From positions 1 through 33,927 of the forward strand of contig JAKAZA010000026.1 in NCBI GenBank assembly GCA_021816155.1: a DNA stretch of 33,927 nt. Reading direction: 5' to 3'. The DNA is from Pseudomonadota bacterium (GTDB lineage Bacteria; Pseudomonadota; Alphaproteobacteria; Caulobacterales; Caulobacteraceae). The notes beneath the pieces are model-generated. The model saw nothing but the letters and a program-made list of their open reading frames with translations. It was not told where the DNA came from and ran no database searches. Positions 30,361 through 33,927 of the stretch are shown piece by piece (position 1 is the stretch's first letter; every line of letters starts with the position of its first letter). Made by a program: the position numbers and the translations under genes.

Positions 30361-31866
30361 TCAGACCGGGGCAGGCTGCTGGGCGGTCAGTTCGGCTTTG
30401 AGCTGGCGGCGCAGGAGCTTGCCGGTGTCATTGTAGGGAAGGGCGTCACGGAAGTCCCAGACCTCAGGCGTCTTGGTCGACCGCAGCTTCGAGCGCACGA
30501 ACGCGCCCAGGTCGTCCGTACTCGGAGGGGCGCCTCGCGCCACCAGCGAGCACGCGACCTTTTCGCCCCACTGGTCGTCGGGCAGGCCATACACCGCCAC
30601 GTCGGCCACAGCCGGATGCTGGCGCAGCACGTCCTCGATCTCGCCGGGTGAGATGTTTTCTCCGCCGCGCACGATCACGTCGTCCAGCCGGCCTTCGACG
30701 AACAGGTAGCCGTCTTCGTCCATCCAGCCGGCGTCGTTGGTCGCAAGCCATCCGTCGTCCTGCAGCACCTTGCGATGCAGGTACTCGCCAGAGACCTGCT
30801 CGCCACGCACATAGACCTCGCCCGATTGTCCCGGTGAAAGCACTTCGCCGCGCGGCCCGCGGATCTCCATCTCGATCGACGGCAGCGGCCGCCCGACGGA
30901 GCCGAGGCGCCGACGCACCTTCGGGTCGTCCGAAGCGATCGCCGCCCGGTGATCCTCGGCGGTCAGCACGGCGACGGTCGAGCTGGTCTCGGTCAGCCCG
31001 TAGCCGTTCACGAAGTCGACGTGCGGCAGAAGCTTCAGCGCCTTCTCGACCACCGCCTGCGGCATGCGTCCGCCGCCATAGGACAGCGAGCGCAGCGCCG
31101 GCAGCTTCTCGCCGCGCGCCTCCAGCACATCGAGGATGCGGCCCAGCATGGTGGGCACCAGCATCGCGTGGGTGATCTTCTCGGCGGCCGCCAGCTCCAC
31201 CCAGCCTTCCGGCGTGAATGTCGGCAGGTACACCGTGCGGCGGCCAGCGTAGACGCTCGTCAGGATCGCGGCGATGCCGGCGATATGGTAGGGCGGCACG
31301 CTGATGAGCGCCGCCTCGTCCTCGTCCGCGTGCATGAATTCCACGGTCGAGATGACGTACGAAGCAAGGTGCCGGTGCCGCAGCACGGCGACCTTGGGCT
31401 CGCCGGTGGTGCCGCTGGTGAACAGCAGAACCGCGATGTCGTGGTCGGCCGCAGGCGCCTCCGCCTCGCGTAGTTTCGGGTCGGCGCAGACCTTCTCGAA
31501 CTCGGAGCGGCGGACGATGTCCGCGCCCTCGACGCCCTCGACGCGGCTGACCATGTCGTCGTCGACGATGGCTACGGAGGGAGCGGTGCGCGCCAGCAGC
31601 CGGCGCAGCTCCGCGTCCGGCAGACGATAGTTCAGCGGGGCGAACGGCCGGCCGATCTCGGCGCTGGCGAAGAGCGCGACCGGCAGCATCGGCCCGTTGA
31701 GCCCGACGTAGACCACGGTGACGGCGTCCTGCGCGTCCAGCCACACGCCGCCGGCGCGGGCGCGGGCGGCGAGCTCGGCGTAGGTGACGCCGTCGGCCGC
31801 GGGACCGGTCGCGATGCGGTCGGCCAGAGCCCCGGCCGCCATCTCCAGGAGGAGTGCGGTATGCAT
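30361..31866 (-). CDS. Acyl-CoA ligase (AMP-forming, ANL superfamily)
   Basis: 501 residues. The adenylation motif FTSGTTGEPK is at 149-158, GYGLTETS at 288-295, NDAGWMDEDGYLFVEGR spans the hinge region near 377-393, and TGKLLRR has the catalytic Lys483. It makes acyl-AMP and then acyl-CoA from a free acid; the acid cannot be deduced. Its ATG shares one base with the stop of the 102-residue gene (TGATG). It would supply the CoA thioester for the downstream crotonase and CoA transferase. Confidence 0.93.
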   Translation of the reverse strand: MHTALLLEMAAGALADRIATGPAADGVTYAELAARARAGGVWLDAQDAVTVVYVGLNGPMLPVALFASAEIGRPFAPLNYRLPDAELRRLLARTAPSVAIVDDDMVSRVEGVEGADIVRRSEFEKVCADPKLREAEAPAADHDIAVLLFTSGTTGEPKVAVLRHRHLASYVISTVEFMHADEDEAALISVPPYHIAGIAAILTSVYAGRRTVYLPTFTPEGWVELAAAEKITHAMLVPTMLGRILDVLEARGEKLPALRSLSYGGGRMPQAVVEKALKLLPHVDFVNGYGLTETSSTVAVLTAEDHRAAIASDDPKVRRRLGSVGRPLPSIEMEIRGPRGEVLSPGQSGEVYVRGEQVSGEYLHRKVLQDDGWLATNDAGWMDEDGYLFVEGRLDDVIVRGGENISPGEIEDVLRQHPAVADVAVYGLPDDQWGEKVACSLVARGAPPSTDDLGAFVRSKLRSTKTPEVWDFRDALPYNDTGKLLRRQLKAELTAQQPAPV

Positions 31867-32174
31867 CAGTCGGACGCGGGCAGCTTCTTGGCTTCCTTGG
31901 CGCCGATCGCCCGCCCGCCGATCGAGAGCGAGCCCTTGCCGCCCTTGGTCGCGAGCACTTCGAGGCCCGTCACCTCGTCGGCGAAGCGCTTGCCGGGCTG
32001 GGTTCCATCGGCGTGGTCGGGCGCGAGCGTCAGTCCGGCGGGCTTGGCTTCGGCGTGGGTGATCATCGGATGGCCGCCGCACTCCAGTGCGATGTCGCCA
32101 GCCGTCGCACGCACCACCACCACCTCGGTGTCGCAGACGGCGCTTTTCCAGCGCGACCCAGGCTTCAGCTCCAT
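31866..32174 (-). CDS. Small protein leading the CoA operon, unknown function
   Basis: 102 residues beginning MELKPGSRWKSAVCDTEVVVV, then LECGGHPM. Cys14 and Cys32 followed by Gly-Gly-His could bind metal or a thiol. Similar short proteins accompany acyl-CoA ligases in other bacteria in my recollection, but no function is known to me. There is no signal peptide or membrane helix. It is the first gene of the operon and is coupled to the ligase gene by a one-base overlap, implying a role as accessory or carrier-like partner; that is speculation. Confidence 0.75.
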   Translation of the reverse strand: MELKPGSRWKSAVCDTEVVVVRATAGDIALECGGHPMITHAEAKPAGLTLAPDHADGTQPGKRFADEVTGLEVLATKGGKGSLSIGGRAIGAKEAKKLPASD

Positions 32175-32210
32175 GACTGTCTCTCCCCGTGGTTCTTGTT
32201 CCTCGTCTCA

Positions 32211-32236
32211 CATAGCGCGTCCCGCGCCTCATGCAA
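32211..32236 (-). promoter_or_regulatory. Possible promoter of the five-gene CoA operon
   Basis: On the minus strand TTGCAT (32236-32231) and GCTATG (32216-32211) are 14 bases apart. This resembles the Caulobacter-type housekeeping promoter (TTGACG, 10-14 bases, GCTANA). It lies 37 bases before the first gene of the operon. Confidence 0.3.
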
Positions 32237-32247
32237 AAGCGCCCATC

Positions 32248-32259
32248 GTCAGGCCTGAC
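32248..32259. promoter_or_regulatory. 12-base palindrome in the divergent intergenic region
   Basis: GTCAGGCCTGAC is a perfect palindrome just upstream of the candidate operon promoter. A longer imperfect stem, TTCTTCC (32302-32308) with GGAAGAA (32327-32333) and an inner GGCG/CGCC, lies towards the plus-strand gene. Either could bind a regulator controlling both directions. Confidence 0.3.
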
Positions 32260-32406
32260 CAGAAGGGTCGCAGCAGGCGGTTCTACGGGCCGATCGCGGT
32301 GTTCTTCCTCGGCGTCAGGCCGCCGCGGAAGAATTGACGGCGGCGGATTTTCGGCCTTGGTAGTCGCCAGAGAGCGTCGCAAGAGCAACGACAAGCGAGG
32401 AAGCCA

Positions 32407-33399
32407 GTGATCAAGACGAAAATTACCGAGATGTTCGGCGTCGAGACGCCGATCGTGATGGGCGGTATGACCGGGGTGGGCTACGGCGAGCTGGTGGCGG
32501 CGGTCGCCAACGCCGGCGCGCTCGGCTTCATCGTGGCGCACCTCTTCCCGACGGCGGAGGCGCTGCACGCGGAGATCGAGAAGACGCGCAAGCTGACAAA
32601 GAAGCCGTTCGGGGTGAACCTGACGCTGCTGCCCAGCCTCAACCCGATCCCCTACGACGAATACCGCAAGGCGATCATCGAGAGCGGGATCAAGATCGTC
32701 GAAACCGCGGGCCGCAGCCCGGTCGACCACCTTCCGGACTTCAAGGCCAACGGCGTCAAGGTGATCCATAAGTGCACCTCCGTCCGCCACTCGGTCACGG
32801 CCGAGCGGCTCGGCGTCGACGTGATCTCCATCGACGGCTTTGAGTGCGCCGGTCACCCCGGCGAGGACGACGTCACGCTGATGGTGCTGCTGCCGGCGAC
32901 CGTCGACGCCGTGAAGATCCCGGTGATCGCGTCGGGCGGCATGGCGGACGGCCGCTCGCTGGTCGCGGCGCTCTCGCTGGGCGCCGAGGGGGTGAACATG
33001 GGCACCCGGTTCATGGCGACGAAGGAGGCCAAGATCCACGAAAACGTGAAGCAGGCCATCGTCAACAACACCGAGCGCGACACGCTGCTGATGAACCGCA
33101 CGCTGCGAAACACCTCGCGCGTCGCCCGCAACGCCGTGGCCGAGGAGGTGGTCCGCATCCAGCAGGACCCGACCAAGACCATCGACGACGTGCGCGAGCT
33201 GGTTTCCGGCGCCCGCGGCCGGGCCAATGTGCTGCAGGGCGGCGACGTCGATGGGGGCATCTGGACCGCCGGACAGAGCCAGGGCCTGATTCACGACATC
33301 CCGTCCTGCGACGAGGTCGTGAAGCGGATCATGAAGCAGGCCGAGGACATCATCCACGCCCGCCTCGATCGCATGGCTGGCGAGAAGGTGGCCGCCTGA
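32407..33399 (+). CDS. NAD(P)H-dependent flavin oxidoreductase / nitronate monooxygenase family
   Basis: 330 residues from GTG 32407, with GCGAGG ahead. A TIM-barrel FMN protein: IVMGGMTGVGYGELVAAVANAGALGF at the N-terminus, GFECAGHPGEDD with His150, IASGGMADG (175-182) and GVNMGTRFMAT (196-205) for the FMN phosphate. Family members oxidise alkyl nitronates, act as 2-nitropropane dioxygenases, or serve as enoyl reductases (FabK-like). His150 is the expected base for nitronate oxidation, but the substrate is uncertain. Divergent from the CoA operon. Confidence 0.88.
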   Translation: MIKTKITEMFGVETPIVMGGMTGVGYGELVAAVANAGALGFIVAHLFPTAEALHAEIEKTRKLTKKPFGVNLTLLPSLNPIPYDEYRKAIIESGIKIVETAGRSPVDHLPDFKANGVKVIHKCTSVRHSVTAERLGVDVISIDGFECAGHPGEDDVTLMVLLPATVDAVKIPVIASGGMADGRSLVAALSLGAEGVNMGTRFMATKEAKIHENVKQAIVNNTERDTLLMNRTLRNTSRVARNAVAEEVVRIQQDPTKTIDDVRELVSGARGRANVLQGGDVDGGIWTAGQSQGLIHDIPSCDEVVKRIMKQAEDIIHARLDRMAGEKVAA

Positions 33400-33414
33400 C
33401 GAGGATCGTCCGTC

Positions 33415-33442
33415 CCCACTCGCCGCGGCCGCGGCGAGTGGG
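33415..33442. terminator. 28-base perfect palindrome between convergent genes
   Basis: CCCACTCGCCGCGG (33415-33428) and CCGCGGCGAGTGGG (33429-33442) are exact complements with no spacer, placed between the flavoprotein stop and the DsbA-family stop. It has the same size and placement as the palindrome at 1092-1119 but a different sequence. Probably a bidirectional terminator. Confidence 0.55.
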
Positions 33443-33451
33443 CGGCGACGA

Positions 33452-33927
33452 TCAGCACCAGCTGGCGTTGTCCGGATTGGGCTCGCGCAGCAGCTCCTGG
33501 ACGTTGGCCTCGATGATCCGGTAGCCGACGTTCCCGTAGAGCTTCTGGCGCCCTTCGTTCAGCACGAAGCTCGGGCTGCCTGCGATGTGCAGCGCGTCGG
33601 CCTCCTGGTAGTCGGCCGAGAGCGCGGCGAACGCCTCGCCGCTGTGGATCAGGTGGTCGACCGCGGAGGCATCCGCGCCGCGCTCGCGCGCGACCGCCCG
33701 CTGCACGTCCCAGGCCGCGATGTCGCGGGCCTCGGCGAAGAAGGCGCTGCGCATCGCCTGCGTGACCTCCGCCGCCTTGCCGGGCGCCCAGCGCCCCGCG
33801 GCTTCCGCCAGCTGCGCGCCCTTCAAGAAGAGGTGCGGGCTCAGCGACGAGGCCGGCTTGGCCTTCCGCCAGATGTCGGGGCTGAGGCGAACTTCGGGGA
33901 AGGCCGCGACCGATTGCAGGAGGTGGT
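33452..33927 (-). CDS. DsbA-family thioredoxin-fold protein (partial, N-terminus outside window)
   Basis: The window holds the C-terminal 158 codons. The reading enters at the right edge as HLLQSVAAFPEVRLSPDIW and continues through SPHLFLKGAQLAEAAGRW. It ends with the cis-proline loop GSPSFVLNEGRQKLYGNVGY and EPNPDNASWC. The helical insert and the GSPSF loop fit the DsbA/2-hydroxychromene-2-carboxylate isomerase (FrnE-like) family. The CxxC or Ser active site would lie in the missing part, so redox versus isomerase activity cannot be judged. Apparent starts inside the window (for example at 33826) are not the true start. Confidence 0.8.
   Translation of the reverse strand, partial: HLLQSVAAFPEVRLSPDIWRKAKPASSLSPHLFLKGAQLAEAAGRWAPGKAAEVTQAMRSAFFAEARDIAAWDVQRAVARERGADASAVDHLIHSGEAFAALSADYQEADALHIAGSPSFVLNEGRQKLYGNVGYRIIEANVQELLREPNPDNASWC

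Noticed and set aside
30361-33357. Minus-strand open frame of about 1000 codons that includes the acyl-CoA ligase
   Set aside because: Only the part from 31866 downwards is ligase; the rest is antisense to the flavoprotein gene and the intergenic region. The ATG at 31866 is the supported start.

Overview
The window is high-GC DNA (roughly 70 percent by eye) with dense genes on both strands, Shine-Dalgarno-type starts, several GTG/TTG starts and 4-base stop/start overlaps. Gene content points to an alphaproteobacterium, most likely a Caulobacteraceae/Phenylobacterium-like degrader: a CYP153 alkane hydroxylase, a Baeyer-Villiger-type monooxygenase, split MaoC hydratases, a DUF2889 protein, a thiolase/DUF35 pair, several SDRs and crotonases. 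This placement rests on family recognition; no rRNA or other phylogenetic marker is present. No tRNA, rRNA, CRISPR array, insertion sequence or phage gene was seen, and no gene-free stretch exceeds 300 bases (the longest is 32175-32406).

Layout. 133-1085 (+): a two-subunit MaoC hydratase, the first subunit carrying a run of 14 glycines. 1131-3316: divergent selD and mnmH, the selenophosphate and tRNA 2-selenouridine branch. 3391-4323 (+): two tandem paralogous small exported proteins, one a lipoprotein. 4346-6148 (-): a Baeyer-Villiger-type flavin monooxygenase. 6288-8474 (+): a hybrid histidine kinase. 8519-12864 (-): a same-strand run of crotonase, esterase, a GNAT remnant, two small proteins, an alpha/beta-hydrolase remnant and a multipass membrane protein. 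12948-15548 (-): a pentapeptide-repeat protein and a CYP153 P450. 15675-16921: a glyoxalase-like protein and a small secreted protein. 17043-21644: two divergent SDRs, then a DUF2889, thiolase and DUF35 series. 21726-25544 (+): membrane protein, GST-like protein, acyl-CoA dehydrogenase, truncated cupin_5 protein and an orphan ParA-like ATPase. 25664-26803 (+): a CtaG-like protein. 26960-32174 (-): a tightly packed five-gene CoA operon. 32407-33399 (+): a nitronate monooxygenase-like flavoprotein. 33452-end (-): a partial DsbA-family protein.

How the genes fit together. Much of the window suits oxidation of hydrophobic substrates. CYP153 would hydroxylate an alkyl chain, SDRs would oxidise alcohols, the monooxygenase would turn ketones into esters, the esterase would cleave them, and acyl-CoA dehydrogenase, crotonase, MaoC and thiolase would run beta-oxidation-type steps. 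A nearly identical 30-base element lies just upstream of both the monooxygenase gene and the esterase-crotonase pair, which suggests shared control of ester formation and ester cleavage.

The most unusual region is the 26960-32174 operon: small conserved protein, acyl-CoA ligase, crotonase, CoA transferase, amidohydrolase. By reading motif order, both the crotonase and the family III CoA transferase look circularly permuted, with their normal C-terminal segments at the N-terminus. I do not recognise a described pathway for it. A second theme is gene decay by internal deletion, seen in three unrelated genes (GNAT, alpha/beta hydrolase, cupin_5).
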